A DNA stretch of 64,000 bases from Oscillospiraceae bacterium (GCA_015068825.1 SVJU01000001.1:62001-126000); one strand, 5' to 3'. Positions 43,193 through 52,601 are shown, counted from the first letter of the stretch. Notes: generated by a model from the sequence alone, not told the origin. A program made the numbers and translations.

Positions 43193-44113
43193 TTATTTTA
43201 AAAATCCGTTTATTATATGCTCTTCTGCCTCTTGCTCGCTAAGGCCTAATGTCATAAGCTTTGTAAGCTGTTCACCTGCAATTTTGCCAATAGCCGCTTC
43301 GTGAATAAGTGAGGCATCAATGTTGTTTGCCTCAAGTGAAGGAACTGCCACAACTCTTGCATCTCCCATAATAATTGCATCACATTCGGTATGGCCTGTG
43401 CAGCTTGTATTTCCTACAATTTTTGAATTAAAAAGCTGATATGAATTATCTTTTGCAACAGAACGAGAAACAACATCGGCACTTGCATCTTCTCCGTCAA
43501 GCTCAACAACATAATCGCTTATCGCACTTTGTTTTCCGTGTGTCATAAGTCTTTCTCTTACCAAAAGCTTTGCACCTTCTTTAAGCTTTGCAAAAGTTTC
43601 TCTTTTTGTGGAATCAACACCTTTAATCTGCACCATTTCCATTTCAGCTATACTGTCTTCTTCCATATAAATTTCTGTTACCGGATTTAAAATTCTTTTT
43701 CCTTCGCCGCTACCTTCGCCATAGTGCTTTTCTACATATTTGATTTTTGCACCTTTTCCTACAAAAAATCTGTGAATACCATCGTGCTGAGAAGCTTCGC
43801 TGCCGCTGTTGTGAATACCGCAGCCTGCAACGATTACAACATCACTGCCTTCACCAATGTAAAAATCGTTGTAAACAGTTTCTTTAATTCCACTTTGACT
43901 AAGTACAACAGGAATGTGCACACTTTCGTTTTTTGTGTTGGGTTTAATTTTTATATCAATACCGCTGCCATCTTCTTTTGAAATAATATCAATATTTGCA
44001 GTGGTGTTTCTTGCCTCTGATTTTCCGTTTGCACGAATATTGTATGCTCCTGAAGGAACAGAATGAAGGTCGGCAACTTCTGATAAAATTTGTTTTTGAA
44101 TATTGTCTAACAT
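43193..44113 (-). CDS. SufB/SufD-family Fe-S scaffold protein, minimal form
   Basis: 306 residues, the compact SufBD core only, about 180 shorter than typical SufB. The beta-helix end with GNTSCTGHTECD and SLIHEAAIGKIAGEQL is recognisable, containing the Cys and His of the assembly site. Works with the SufC ATPase whose stop overlaps its start (TAATG). Stand-alone SufB-SufC pairs without SufS/SufU nearby correspond to the minimal (SMS-type) Fe-S machinery of anaerobes. Here the pair is inside a Cd/Zn efflux operon. Confidence 0.92.
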   Translation of the reverse strand: MLDNIQKQILSEVADLHSVPSGAYNIRANGKSEARNTTANIDIISKEDGSGIDIKIKPNTKNESVHIPVVLSQSGIKETVYNDFYIGEGSDVVIVAGCGIHNSGSEASQHDGIHRFFVGKGAKIKYVEKHYGEGSGEGKRILNPVTEIYMEEDSIAEMEMVQIKGVDSTKRETFAKLKEGAKLLVRERLMTHGKQSAISDYVVELDGEDASADVVSRSVAKDNSYQLFNSKIVGNTSCTGHTECDAIIMGDARVVAVPSLEANNIDASLIHEAAIGKIAGEQLTKLMTLGLSEQEAEEHIINGFLK

Positions 44114-44850
44114 TAATTTAATCCTCCTTCATGAAATTTGCTGCATAAGTTTTTGTCGGTATTTTTTAGTATTTCAGGAAGAATTTCATCTTTTGTACCA
44201 TGTTTTTTAACTTTACCATCAGCTAAAAGAACAATTTCGTCTGCAATACCAAGAATTCTTTCCTGATGCGAAATTATAAGTATAGTTCCTTTAATATTTT
44301 TCTGCATTTTTTCAAAAACGCCAATAAGATTCTGAAAACTCCAAAGGTCAATTCCCGCTTCAGGCTCGTCAAATACTGAAAGCTGAGTTGATCTTGCAAG
44401 GACAGATGCTATTTCTATTCTTTTTAATTCTCCGCCTGATAAAGATGAGCTTATTTCACGGTTTATATATTCTTTTGCGCACAAACCTACGGCAGAAAGA
44501 TATTCGCATGCCTGCGATACTGTAAGCTCTTTTTTTGCGGCAATTCTCATCAAATCAAGTACATAAATTCCTTTAAAACGAACAGGCTGCTGAAAAGCAA
44601 AGCTTATGCCAAGATTTGCTCTTTCGCTTATAGATTTATCGGTAATATCTTCACCATTAAACAAAATTTTTCCGCTTGTAGGTTTTTCTATTCCCATAAT
44701 AAGCTTTGCAAGTGTAGACTTTCCGCTTCCGTTAGGACCGGTGATAACAATAAACTTACCATCATCAATATTTAAGCTTACATCATCTACAATTGTTTTT
44801 TCTTTTCCGTCGTCATTTACTTTAAAGGACACATTTTTTAGTTCCAACAT
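44113..44850 (-). CDS. sufC: Fe-S assembly ATPase SufC
   Basis: 245 residues from the ATG at 44850 (AAAGGA 9 nt before; the ATG at 44859 has no spacing). ABC ATPase: Walker A GPNGSGKSTLAK, signature LSGGELKRIEIA, Walker B SVFDEPEAGID with the SufC-typical DEPEAGIDLWSF. Forms a complex with the SufB-like protein encoded next and drives Fe-S cluster assembly. Overlap TAATG with the scaffold gene couples translation. Confidence 0.95.
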   Translation of the reverse strand: MLELKNVSFKVNDDGKEKTIVDDVSLNIDDGKFIVITGPNGSGKSTLAKLIMGIEKPTSGKILFNGEDITDKSISERANLGISFAFQQPVRFKGIYVLDLMRIAAKKELTVSQACEYLSAVGLCAKEYINREISSSLSGGELKRIEIASVLARSTQLSVFDEPEAGIDLWSFQNLIGVFEKMQKNIKGTILIISHQERILGIADEIVLLADGKVKKHGTKDEILPEILKNTDKNLCSKFHEGGLN

Positions 44851-44892
44851 AGTATTCATTCCTTTGTATATTAATTATTATTGTAATTGTAT

Positions 44893-46767
44893 TTATAGTT
44901 TTTTTACATAAAGTGTTCTTATTGCATTTAAAACAGCAATTACCATAACACCAACATCAGCAAAAATTGCAAGATTCATATCTGCAATACCCAATGCACC
45001 TAAAATAAGGCAAATTGTTTTGATACCTATAGCAAAATAAATGTTCTGATAAACAATGCGCATACATTTTTTCGAAATTTTAATTGCCTTTGCAATCATT
45101 TTTGGATTATCATTCATAAGAACAACATCAGCAGCTTCAATTGCAGCATCCGAACCAAGCGCACCCATTGCAATTCCAACATCAGCTCGTGAAAGGGAGG
45201 GGGCATCGTTTATGCCGTCGCCCACAAATGCAAGCTTTTCGTGAGATTTTATATTTTCTAAAAGGTCTTCAATTTTTTTAACCTTATCCTGAGGAAGAAG
45301 ATTTGTATAAAATATATCAATATCAAGAAGTTTTGCAACATGATTTCCGTATTTTTCCAAATCTCCTGTAAGCATTACGGTTTTCTTTATACCAATATCC
45401 TTAAGATTTTTTACGGCTTCTTTTGAATCGGGTTTTAATACATCCGAAATAAGAATATATCCCATATATTCATTATTAACTGCAATATAAACCACACTGC
45501 CAAGCTCGGATATGGTTTCAAAGTTAATGTTAAGCTCTTGCATAAGCTTATCATTTCCCACAGCAACAAAAATATTGTTATCTATAACACAGGTTATGCC
45601 TTTTCCGCTTATTTCATTTACATTGCTGACTCTTTTTTTATCAATATCTTTTCCATAAGCTTTTTGTATGCCTTTGCTTATAGGATGATCTGAATAGCTT
45701 TCAGCAAGTGCGGCATATTCAATAAGAGCATCTTTATTTGCTTTAATGCTGCATATTTTACTTACATTAAAGCTTCCTTCGGTCATTGTGCCGGTTTTAT
45801 CAAAAACAACATATTTAACTTTAGATAAAGTTTCTATATAGTTTGAGCCTTTAATAAGAATACCACATGATGATGCGCCGCCGATTCCTGCAAAAAAGCT
45901 TAATGGTACACTTATAACCAATGCACATGGACAGCTTATAACCAAAAATGTAAGTGCGCGCAAAAACCATATATCCCACACAGGAGGATTTGGTGTAAAT
46001 ATCAAATTAAAAACCGGTACAAAAATGGCAAGCATTAAAGCTAAAATGCATACACAAGGTGTGTAAATTCTTGCAAACTTTGAAATAAAGTTTTCGGAGC
46101 GTGATTTTTTTGAACTTGCATTTTCCACCAGATCAAGTATTTTTGATGCAGTGGATTCGTCAAAATTCTTTGTTGTTTTGATTTTTAAAACACCCGAAAT
46201 ATTGATACATCCGCTTAAAACATTGTCACCAATAGTTACATCACGAATGGCGCTTTCTCCTGTTAATGCACTTGTGTTAAGGGAACTTAAACCTTCTTGT
46301 ATTATGCCGTCAATTGGTATTTTTTCGCCAGGTTTTACAATTATGATACTGCCAGTTTCAACCTCATCAGGAGAAACTTTTATAAGATTTTTATTTTCAT
46401 CTTCTATATTTGCCCAATCAGGTCTTATATCCATAAGAGATGAAATATTTTTTCTGCTTTTGCCAACTGCATAGCTTTGAAAAAGTTCGCCAATCTGGTA
46501 AAATAGCATAACAAATGCACCTTCGGTATATTCTCCAAGCAAAAATGCACCAATTGTTGCAACTGCCATAAGAAAATTTTCGTCAAGAAGTTTAGCATTT
46601 AAAACACCTTTTACCGCTTTTATAAGAATATCATATCCTATAATAAGATACGGTATTAAAAATAAAACAAGTTTAATACTGCCATTTAAAGGGGCGAGCA
46701 TTAAAAGTGCAATAAGTAATGATGAAATAATTATTCTGATAAGTACCTTTTTTTGTTTTTTATTCAA
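44893..46767 (-). CDS. cadA: P1B-type heavy-metal-exporting ATPase (Cd/Zn/Pb type)
   Basis: 624 residues. SCPCALVIS metal motif in TM6, phosphorylation site DKTGTMTEG, HP motif YSDHPISKG, hinge GDGINDAPSL, and TM8 MNLAIFADVGVM with the Asp characteristic of the P1B-2 Zn/Cd/Pb group. The usual N-terminal HMA domain is absent and is encoded separately just upstream. Exports the metal across the membrane; substrate assignment agrees with the CadC-like regulator. Confidence 0.95.
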   Translation of the reverse strand: MNKKQKKVLIRIIISSLLIALLMLAPLNGSIKLVLFLIPYLIIGYDILIKAVKGVLNAKLLDENFLMAVATIGAFLLGEYTEGAFVMLFYQIGELFQSYAVGKSRKNISSLMDIRPDWANIEDENKNLIKVSPDEVETGSIIIVKPGEKIPIDGIIQEGLSSLNTSALTGESAIRDVTIGDNVLSGCINISGVLKIKTTKNFDESTASKILDLVENASSKKSRSENFISKFARIYTPCVCILALMLAIFVPVFNLIFTPNPPVWDIWFLRALTFLVISCPCALVISVPLSFFAGIGGASSCGILIKGSNYIETLSKVKYVVFDKTGTMTEGSFNVSKICSIKANKDALIEYAALAESYSDHPISKGIQKAYGKDIDKKRVSNVNEISGKGITCVIDNNIFVAVGNDKLMQELNINFETISELGSVVYIAVNNEYMGYILISDVLKPDSKEAVKNLKDIGIKKTVMLTGDLEKYGNHVAKLLDIDIFYTNLLPQDKVKKIEDLLENIKSHEKLAFVGDGINDAPSLSRADVGIAMGALGSDAAIEAADVVLMNDNPKMIAKAIKISKKCMRIVYQNIYFAIGIKTICLILGALGIADMNLAIFADVGVMVIAVLNAIRTLYVKKL

Positions 46768-46791
46768 TTTAATTGCAACCCCTTTTGCAAA

Positions 46792-47010
46792 TTATAAATA
46801 GATTTCGCAGTCAGATTCAACCTTTTTGCAAGCCTTTAAAACATTTTTCATAACAGTTTCAACATCAGCATTATCTTCAAATTCAACTGTCATTTTTTGT
46901 GTCATAAAGTTTACAACAGCATTTTTTATTCCATCGGTTTTATTTGATGCAACTTCCATTTTATCAGCACAGGAAACACAATCAACTTCAATTTTATATG
47001 TCTTTTTCAT
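46792..47010 (-). CDS. Heavy-metal-associated (HMA) domain protein
   Basis: 72 residues from the ATG at 47010 (AAAGGAG, 9 nt). A single HMA fold with the metal-binding CVSCADK (CxxC). It lies 24 bp before cadA, whose own N-terminal HMA is missing, so it likely serves the pump as a free metal-delivery or regulatory domain. Ends in an acidic, Cys-containing tail (KKVESDCEIYL). Confidence 0.92.
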   Translation of the reverse strand: MKKTYKIEVDCVSCADKMEVASNKTDGIKNAVVNFMTQKMTVEFEDNADVETVMKNVLKACKKVESDCEIYL

Positions 47011-47045
47011 ATATGTCAACTCCTTTCTTGAAAAAAGTTATATTT

Positions 47046-47074
47046 ATTATTTTTTCATTTGAACAAGTATTCAA
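47046..47074 (-). promoter_or_regulatory. Promoter of the metal/Fe-S operon
   Basis: Minus strand TTGAAT (47069-47074), 17-bp spacer, AATAAT (47046-47051). The operator occupies its spacer. Confidence 0.65.
47060..47073. promoter_or_regulatory. Candidate ArsR/CzrA-type operator
   Basis: TGAACAAGTATTCA differs by one base from the CzrA operator core TGAACAAATATTCA. Inside the promoter of the operon that encodes the CadC-like repressor, so probably its binding site. Confidence 0.7.
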
Positions 47075-47090
47075 GTGTTTGATGTTTTTT

Positions 47091-47124
47091 AAGCTCCTTT
47101 TTTAAAAAAAGGAGCCTGATTTAT
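47091..47124. repeat. Partial copy of the palindromic repeat at 2886-3032; feoAB terminator candidate
   Basis: AGCTCC...GGAGC hairpin followed by GGAGCCTGATTTAT, the same module as 3000-3032. It lies just after feoAB (minus strand) and could act as its terminator. Confidence 0.55.
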
Positions 47125-47144
47125 ATTTATATTATATTATAGTT

Positions 47145-49502
47145 TTATATAACTGTCAATATTAAAATTGCTCTTACTACAAGTGCACAAATATATGCAA
47201 TAGTACATTGACCTATAACAATACCAAAAGCCCATTTTGTGCCAAGTTCTCTTTTTATTGCTGCAACTGCCGCAACACATGGAGTATATAAAAGGCAGAA
47301 TACAAGTAAGGACGCAGCTGATACAGGTGATATTATGCCAAGAAGTCCTTCGGTTGAATCAATAAGCACCGATAGGGTAGAAACAACACTTTCCTTTGCC
47401 ATAAAGCCTGCAACAAGTGCAGTAACAATTCTCCAGTCACCAAATCCTAAAGGTTTAAATACCGGTGCAAAAATGCTTGCAAAATATGCTAAAATACTGT
47501 CTTTTGAGTTTGAAACAATGTTGAATTTAAAATCAAATGTGTTAAGGAACCACACAATAATAGATGCTATAAATATAACGGTAAATGCTCTTTGTAAAAA
47601 GTCTTTTGCCTTATCCCACAAAAGATGCAAAACATTTTTTGCGCTCGGCATACGGTAGTTTGGAAGCTCCATAACAAAAGGAACTGCTTCGCCTTTAAAC
47701 ATTGTTCCCTTTGAAAGATATGCGGTAAGTATTCCCACAAGTATTCCTAAAAGGTATAATCCAATCATAATAAATCCTGAATATTTCGGGAAAAATGCGG
47801 CAGTAAAAAATCCGTAAATGGGAAGCTTTGCACTGCAACTCATAAATGGAGTAAGCATAATTGTCATTTTTCTGTCTCTTGCAGAAGGAAGTGTTCTTGC
47901 CGCCATAACACCCGGAACTGTGCATCCAAAGCCGATAAGCATTGGAACTATGCTTCTTCCTGAAAGACCGATTTTTCTAAGCAGTTTATCCATAACGAAT
48001 GCAACTCTTGCCATATATCCGCTGTCTTCTAAAAGCGATAAGAAGAAAAACAGTACAACAATAATCGGAACAAAACTTAAAACGCTTCCTACACCGTTAA
48101 AAATACCGTCAATTATAAGTGAATGAAGTGCTTTGTTTATATTAAACGATAAAAGATAATTATCCACAATTGTTGTAAGTGTGCCTATCGCACCTTCCAA
48201 AGTTTCCTGCAAAATAAGTCCTATAACATTAAAGGTTAAATAAAACACAAGCCCCATAATTATAATAAAAAGCGGAATAGCAGTATATTTGCCTGTAAGG
48301 AATTTGTCTATTTTTTTGCTTCTTATATGTTCTTTGCTTTCTTTTGGCTTAACAACTGTTTTTGCACAAAGCTTTTTAATAAATGAAAAACGCATATCTG
48401 CAACAGCTGCAGCTCTGTCAAGCCCTCTTTCTTCTTCAAGCTGGCAGATAATGTGTTCTATCATTTCTTCTTCGTTTTTAGATAGCTTTAATGCTTGCAT
48501 AATAAGCTCGTCGCCTTCAATAAGCTTTGAAGCGGCAAATCTTACTGGAATATGCATTTTATTTGCGTGGTCTTCTATAAGATGCATAATACTGTGAAGA
48601 CATCTGTGCATAGCGCCTCCGTTTGCATCTTTATCACAAAAATCACATCTTCCTGGTTTTTCCTGATATTTTGCAATATGTATGGCGTGTTTTATAAGCT
48701 CGTCAACACCCTCGTTTTTTGATGCCGAAATTGGCACAACGGGTATTCCAAGCATATCTTCCATTTCGTTAATGTATATTGCTCCGCCATTTCCCTTTAC
48801 CTCGTCCATCATATTAAGTGCGAGCACAACCGGAACGTCAAGCTCCATAAGCTGCATAGTAAGATAAAGATTTCTTTCAATGTTTGTTGCATCAACAATA
48901 TTTATAATGCAATTTGGTTTTTCGTCAAGAATAAAATTCCTTGATACAATCTCTTCACTTGTGTAAGGCGAAAGAGAATAAATACCTGGAAGGTCTGTAA
49001 CGATTGTTTCGGGATGATTTTTTATGATACCGCTTTTTTTGTCAACGGTAACACCCGGAAAATTACCTACATGCTGATTTGCACCTGTAAGCTGATTAAA
49101 AAGAGTTGTTTTTCCGCTGTTCTGATTTCCTGCAAGTGCAAAAGATAAAATAGTATCTTTCGGAAGCGGTTTTTCGTCTTTTTTTGTATGGTACTTTCCT
49201 TCTTCTCCAAGACCTGGATGCTGTGTTTTTACTCTTTTTGTAATTTTATAAGAAATGTTATTTTCTTCATTTTCTTCAAAAACATCACAAATTTCAATAT
49301 TTTTAGCATCTGAAAGTCTTATTGTAAGCTCATAGCCATGAATTCTTATCTCCATAGGGTCGCCCATTGGTGCGTATTTTACAAGAGTAACCTTTGCACC
49401 GGGGATTACACCCATATCAAGAAAATGCTGTCTTAAAACACCTTCTGAGCCTACTTTAGAAATATATGCACTTTGACCTATTTTTAAATCTTTAAGTGTC
49501 AT
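47145..49502 (-). CDS. feoB: FeoA-FeoB fusion ferrous iron transporter
   Basis: 785 residues from the ATG at 49502 (AAAGGA site; the frame to 49520 begins with TTG). Residues 1-75 form FeoA (SH3-like; LKIGQSAYI...GVIPGAKVTLVKYAPMGDP). A linker precedes the G domain with G1 GNQNSGKTTLF, GVTVDKKSG and LPGIYSL; a helical GDI region follows, then about ten membrane segments with two gate motifs. Imports Fe2+. Natural fusion known in several anaerobes. Supplies iron next to Fe-S assembly genes. Confidence 0.96.
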   Translation of the reverse strand: MTLKDLKIGQSAYISKVGSEGVLRQHFLDMGVIPGAKVTLVKYAPMGDPMEIRIHGYELTIRLSDAKNIEICDVFEENEENNISYKITKRVKTQHPGLGEEGKYHTKKDEKPLPKDTILSFALAGNQNSGKTTLFNQLTGANQHVGNFPGVTVDKKSGIIKNHPETIVTDLPGIYSLSPYTSEEIVSRNFILDEKPNCIINIVDATNIERNLYLTMQLMELDVPVVLALNMMDEVKGNGGAIYINEMEDMLGIPVVPISASKNEGVDELIKHAIHIAKYQEKPGRCDFCDKDANGGAMHRCLHSIMHLIEDHANKMHIPVRFAASKLIEGDELIMQALKLSKNEEEMIEHIICQLEEERGLDRAAAVADMRFSFIKKLCAKTVVKPKESKEHIRSKKIDKFLTGKYTAIPLFIIIMGLVFYLTFNVIGLILQETLEGAIGTLTTIVDNYLLSFNINKALHSLIIDGIFNGVGSVLSFVPIIVVLFFFLSLLEDSGYMARVAFVMDKLLRKIGLSGRSIVPMLIGFGCTVPGVMAARTLPSARDRKMTIMLTPFMSCSAKLPIYGFFTAAFFPKYSGFIMIGLYLLGILVGILTAYLSKGTMFKGEAVPFVMELPNYRMPSAKNVLHLLWDKAKDFLQRAFTVIFIASIIVWFLNTFDFKFNIVSNSKDSILAYFASIFAPVFKPLGFGDWRIVTALVAGFMAKESVVSTLSVLIDSTEGLLGIISPVSAASLLVFCLLYTPCVAAVAAIKRELGTKWAFGIVIGQCTIAYICALVVRAILILTVI

Positions 49503-49537
49503 TTTGTATTTTCCTTTCAAGAGTTTGTCAATTAAGT

Positions 49538-49566
49538 ATTATATAAGTAAAAGTGATTTTAGTCAA
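49538..49566 (-). promoter_or_regulatory. Sigma-A promoter of feoAB
   Basis: Minus strand TTGACT (49561-49566), 17-bp spacer, TATAAT (49538-49543). A Fur-like site was not recognised. Confidence 0.85.
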
Positions 49567-49670
49567 CAAAAACCGTCATTATTTTTAGCAAAAATGTTTT
49601 GTTTACGGTTGATTTATATGATAAAAAATGGTAAAATATATCAGTATAATAAAAAAGGAGTGAAAAGGGT

Positions 49671-50246
49671 TTGATTAAACGAACTTTTAAAGACAATATA
49701 AAAACGCTTGCAACACTTTTTTTGACATTCTTTAAAATAGGCGCATTCACCTTTGGCGGAGGTTATGCAATGATTCCTTTTATAGAAAAAGAAACGGTTG
49801 AAAAAAGAGGCTGGATAAAGTCGGAGGATATATTGGATATTGTTGCAATAGCAGAGTCAACACCAGGGCCTATTGCAATTAACAGTGCAACATTTGTAGG
49901 ATATAAAATTGCAGGATTTTTCGGCTCGTTTTTTGCAACACTTGGAATTGTTCTTCCGTCTTTTATAATAATACTTATAATTTCGTATCTTTTAAAATCT
50001 TTTGCCGACATAAAGGCAGTTCAGTATGCGTTTTTCGGCATAAGAGCAGGTGTTTTGGCACTTATTATAAAAGCACTTATTACTATGTATAAAAAATGTC
50101 CCAAAAATAAAGTAGCATATTTTGTTATGCTTTTTTCGTTTTTTATAACTGTTATATTTGATATCAATGTGCTTTATGTAGTTGCATCGTGTGCAGTTAT
50201 AGGACTTTTATCATCAATCTACGCAACAAGGAGGGAGAAGGAATGA
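49671..50246 (+). CDS. CHR (chromate transporter) domain protein, first half
   Basis: 191 residues, TTG start with GGAG 10 nt before. One CHR domain with FFKIGAFTFGGGYAMIPFIEKE near the N-terminus and ESTPGPIAINSATFVGYK; about six membrane segments. Together with the next gene it makes a heterodimeric short-chain CHR system. Stop overlaps the next ATG (ATGA). Ion carried is uncertain; chromate efflux is known for some members. Confidence 0.92.
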   Translation: MIKRTFKDNIKTLATLFLTFFKIGAFTFGGGYAMIPFIEKETVEKRGWIKSEDILDIVAIAESTPGPIAINSATFVGYKIAGFFGSFFATLGIVLPSFIIILIISYLLKSFADIKAVQYAFFGIRAGVLALIIKALITMYKKCPKNKVAYFVMLFSFFITVIFDINVLYVVASCAVIGLLSSIYATRREKE

Positions 50247-50809
50247 TTTATCTTGATTTGTTTTTTACTCTCTTTAAAATAGGGGCATTCACCTTTGGCG
50301 GTGGATATGCAATGCTACCTTTAATTCAAAGCGAGGTTTTAAGAAAAGGCTGGCTTTCTCAAAAACAGATTGTTGATTTTATTGCGGTTTCAGAAAGTAC
50401 ACCGGGGCCTTTTGCGGTAAATATTTCAACCTATGTTGGTTCGGTAAAAGGCGGAATATTAGGTTCGTTTTGCGCAACACTCGGTGTGGTGCTTCCATCT
50501 TTTATAATTATTTTAATTGTGGCAAGATTTTACGAAAAATTTAAAAAAAGTAAAACCGTAGAAGGTGTTATGTCAGGCTTAAAGCCTGCGGTAATAGGTC
50601 TTATTGCATCGGCAGTTATAAGTATTGGAACAACTGTGTTTTTTGCAAACGGATTTTCTCTTTCTGTGTTTTCAACCAAAGAATTTTACATTTCACTTTT
50701 GATATTTGCACTTTCGATTGTATTGGTGCTTAAAAAATTAAATCCTGTTTTTATAATAATTCTATCGGCTACATTGGGTATTTTGACAGGATTTTTGTTT
50801 GGACTATAA
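50243..50809 (+). CDS. CHR (chromate transporter) domain protein, second half
   Basis: 188 residues from the ATG at 50243 overlapping the previous stop (ATGA). Same motif set: FKIGAFTFGGGYAMLPLIQSE and ESTPGPFAVNISTYVG. About six membrane segments. Pair partner of the preceding protein; the two genes are tandem-duplicated CHR modules. Confidence 0.92.
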   Translation: MIYLDLFFTLFKIGAFTFGGGYAMLPLIQSEVLRKGWLSQKQIVDFIAVSESTPGPFAVNISTYVGSVKGGILGSFCATLGVVLPSFIIILIVARFYEKFKKSKTVEGVMSGLKPAVIGLIASAVISIGTTVFFANGFSLSVFSTKEFYISLLIFALSIVLVLKKLNPVFIIILSATLGILTGFLFGL

Positions 50810-50812
50810 AAT

Positions 50813-50845
50813 AAAAGCAGAACAAAAAATTTTTGTTCTGCTTTT
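50813..50845. terminator. Bidirectional terminator
   Basis: AAAAGCAGAACAAAAA palindrome between converging genes at 50809 and 50848. Confidence 0.9.
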
Positions 50846-50847
50846 AA

Positions 50848-51561
50848 TTATTTGTTTGAAATTTTGGTTAAATCTTTTATAACCTCGCTTGCTATAATAA
50901 GCCCTGCAACGCCTGGTACAAATGATGAGCTTCCGGGTGTTTGCCTTTTATTTGTTTCTTCGTCGCTTTTTTTAGGTGTTATAGGATTTTCTTTTGAATA
51001 AACAACCTTTAATTTTTTTATGTTTCTTTTTTTCATTTCGTGGCGCATAACCTTTGCAAGAGGGCATACACTTGTTTTGTAAATATCTGCTACTTCAAGC
51101 ATTAAGGGATTAATTTTGTTACCTGTTCCCATGCAACTTATAACAGGAACATTTTCTTTGTTTGCGCACATTATAATTTCAATTTTTCCTGTAACTGTAT
51201 CTATTGCGTCAACTATATAATCATATTTTGAAAAATCAAACTGATTCGATGTATCAGGCATAAAAAATGTGTTATATACATTTATTTCAAGGTCAGGATT
51301 AATTTCAAGACATCTTTCTTTTGCAATTTCGGTTTTGAATAAATCAACTGTTTTTGTGGTTGCATAAAGCTGGCGGTTTATATTACTAACACTTATTTTG
51401 TCGTTATCAATTAAATCAATTTTTCCTATTCCGCTTCTTACCAGAGCTTCAACAACATAGGAACCTACACCGCCAAGTCCAAACACGGCAACATAAGAAT
51501 TTTTTAATTTTTCGTTTGCTTCTTTTCCAAAAATAAGTTCTTGTCTTGAAAATTTATCCAT
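50848..51561 (-). CDS. tcdA: tRNA threonylcarbamoyladenosine dehydratase (TcdA/CsdL)
   Basis: 237 residues. ThiF/E1-like ATPase fold: GLGGVGSYVVEALVRSG, DNDKISVSNINRQ, DAIDTVTGK, then the TcdA-type YSKENP and PGSSSFVPGVAGLI. Cyclises t6A at tRNA position 37 to ct6A. Monocistronic. Confidence 0.92.
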   Translation of the reverse strand: MDKFSRQELIFGKEANEKLKNSYVAVFGLGGVGSYVVEALVRSGIGKIDLIDNDKISVSNINRQLYATTKTVDLFKTEIAKERCLEINPDLEINVYNTFFMPDTSNQFDFSKYDYIVDAIDTVTGKIEIIMCANKENVPVISCMGTGNKINPLMLEVADIYKTSVCPLAKVMRHEMKKRNIKKLKVVYSKENPITPKKSDEETNKRQTPGSSSFVPGVAGLIIASEVIKDLTKISNK

Positions 51562-51636
51562 ATTTTTTTCTCCTTATAAGTATGTTTTTATTTATACACG
51601 ATATAATTTTTTTTGTCAAGTATGTAGACTTTATGA

Positions 51637-51735
51637 ATAAAATTTGTATTCTTATTTTATCTGATTGCGGAAAAAGGAATAACGGTTTTAAAAGCCGGAG
51701 ATATTCTTGTTATTAACGATAAAAATGCACATTAA
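51637..51735 (+). pseudogene. Remnant of an AraC-type cupin domain
   Basis: An open stretch of about 33 codons ending in TAA, without start or ribosome site, reads ...LIAEKGITVLKAGDILVINDKNAH. This resembles the KNGQAILVNSGELH cupin segment of the neighbouring AraC regulator, but in the opposite orientation. Looks like the tail of a decayed gene. Weak evidence because it is short. Confidence 0.35.
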
Positions 51736-51748
51736 TCAATATATCAAA

Positions 51749-51775
51749 ATCCCCCGAACGTTTTTTTCGGGGGAT
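51749..51775. terminator. Terminator before AraC gene stop
   Basis: ATCCCCCGAA with TTCGGGGGAT stem. On the minus strand it follows the AraC gene at 51780. Confidence 0.8.
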
Positions 51776-51779
51776 TAAT

Positions 51780-52601
51780 TTATTTAGTGCGGTATTTGTA
51801 AGGCGTAATCTTCATATTCTGCTTAAAAATTTTAATAAAGTATGCAACATTGTTAAATCCGCACGCTTCTGATATTTCTAAAATATTTTTGTCTGTTTCT
51901 CTGAGCATTTCCACCGCTTTGTAAATCCTGTAACTGTTTAAATAACTGCTGAATGTTTTTCCTGTGTTTTTCTTGAAAAGACGGATAATGTATGATTTGC
52001 TGAAATTTGCATATGTTGCAACATCATCAAGTAAAAGCTTTTCGGAAAAATTATGGTGTATGTATTGGAGAATATTTGCAAAATTGTCAAAATCGTAAGG
52101 TGTTTTAGATTCTTTAATAGTATAAAGTTTATTTTTATATATAGCTCCGAAAATTTTTATTATCAAGGCTTTCAAAGTGAGTTCAAAACCAAAATGTCTG
52201 TTGAAAAATTCGGAGTATATTTCGTTGAGCAAAGAAATAATTTCCGTTTCGCTTTTATTGGTGTTGCTGTAAATTCGGTTGTATGACAATTTTTTAAAAT
52301 GAAAATGATTAAACTCACTGCCAAAAACAACATATGGATGGAATACAACCGCAAAAAAATGTCCGTCTTTGCCTGAATTGATTGTATGAAGTTCGCCCGA
52401 ATTAACTAAAATGGCTTGACCGTTTTTTAAAATAATGCTTTTTCCATTGATAATACATTCACATTCGCCTTTTGTTATACACAAAAATTCGTATTCGTCA
52501 TGCCAGTGGTACGGAATGTCATTACTTGATTTGTAAACATTCATAGAAAGATTTCCGGTTTTATGATATGCATAGGTTTCTTTCAAACTTATTTTATCCA
52601 T
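51780..52601 (-). CDS. AraC-family transcriptional regulator
   Basis: 273 residues. N-terminal cupin (HWHDEYEFLCITKGECECIING) and C-terminal double HTH (VATYANFSKSYIIRLFKKNTG, ACGFNNVAYFIKIFKQNM). Divergent from GH28 and the isomerase-like gene, so it probably responds to a galacturonide or related sugar and activates them. The C-terminal PYKYR tail is typical. Ligand unknown. Confidence 0.92.
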   Translation of the reverse strand: MDKISLKETYAYHKTGNLSMNVYKSSNDIPYHWHDEYEFLCITKGECECIINGKSIILKNGQAILVNSGELHTINSGKDGHFFAVVFHPYVVFGSEFNHFHFKKLSYNRIYSNTNKSETEIISLLNEIYSEFFNRHFGFELTLKALIIKIFGAIYKNKLYTIKESKTPYDFDNFANILQYIHHNFSEKLLLDDVATYANFSKSYIIRLFKKNTGKTFSSYLNSYRIYKAVEMLRETDKNILEISEACGFNNVAYFIKIFKQNMKITPYKYRTK

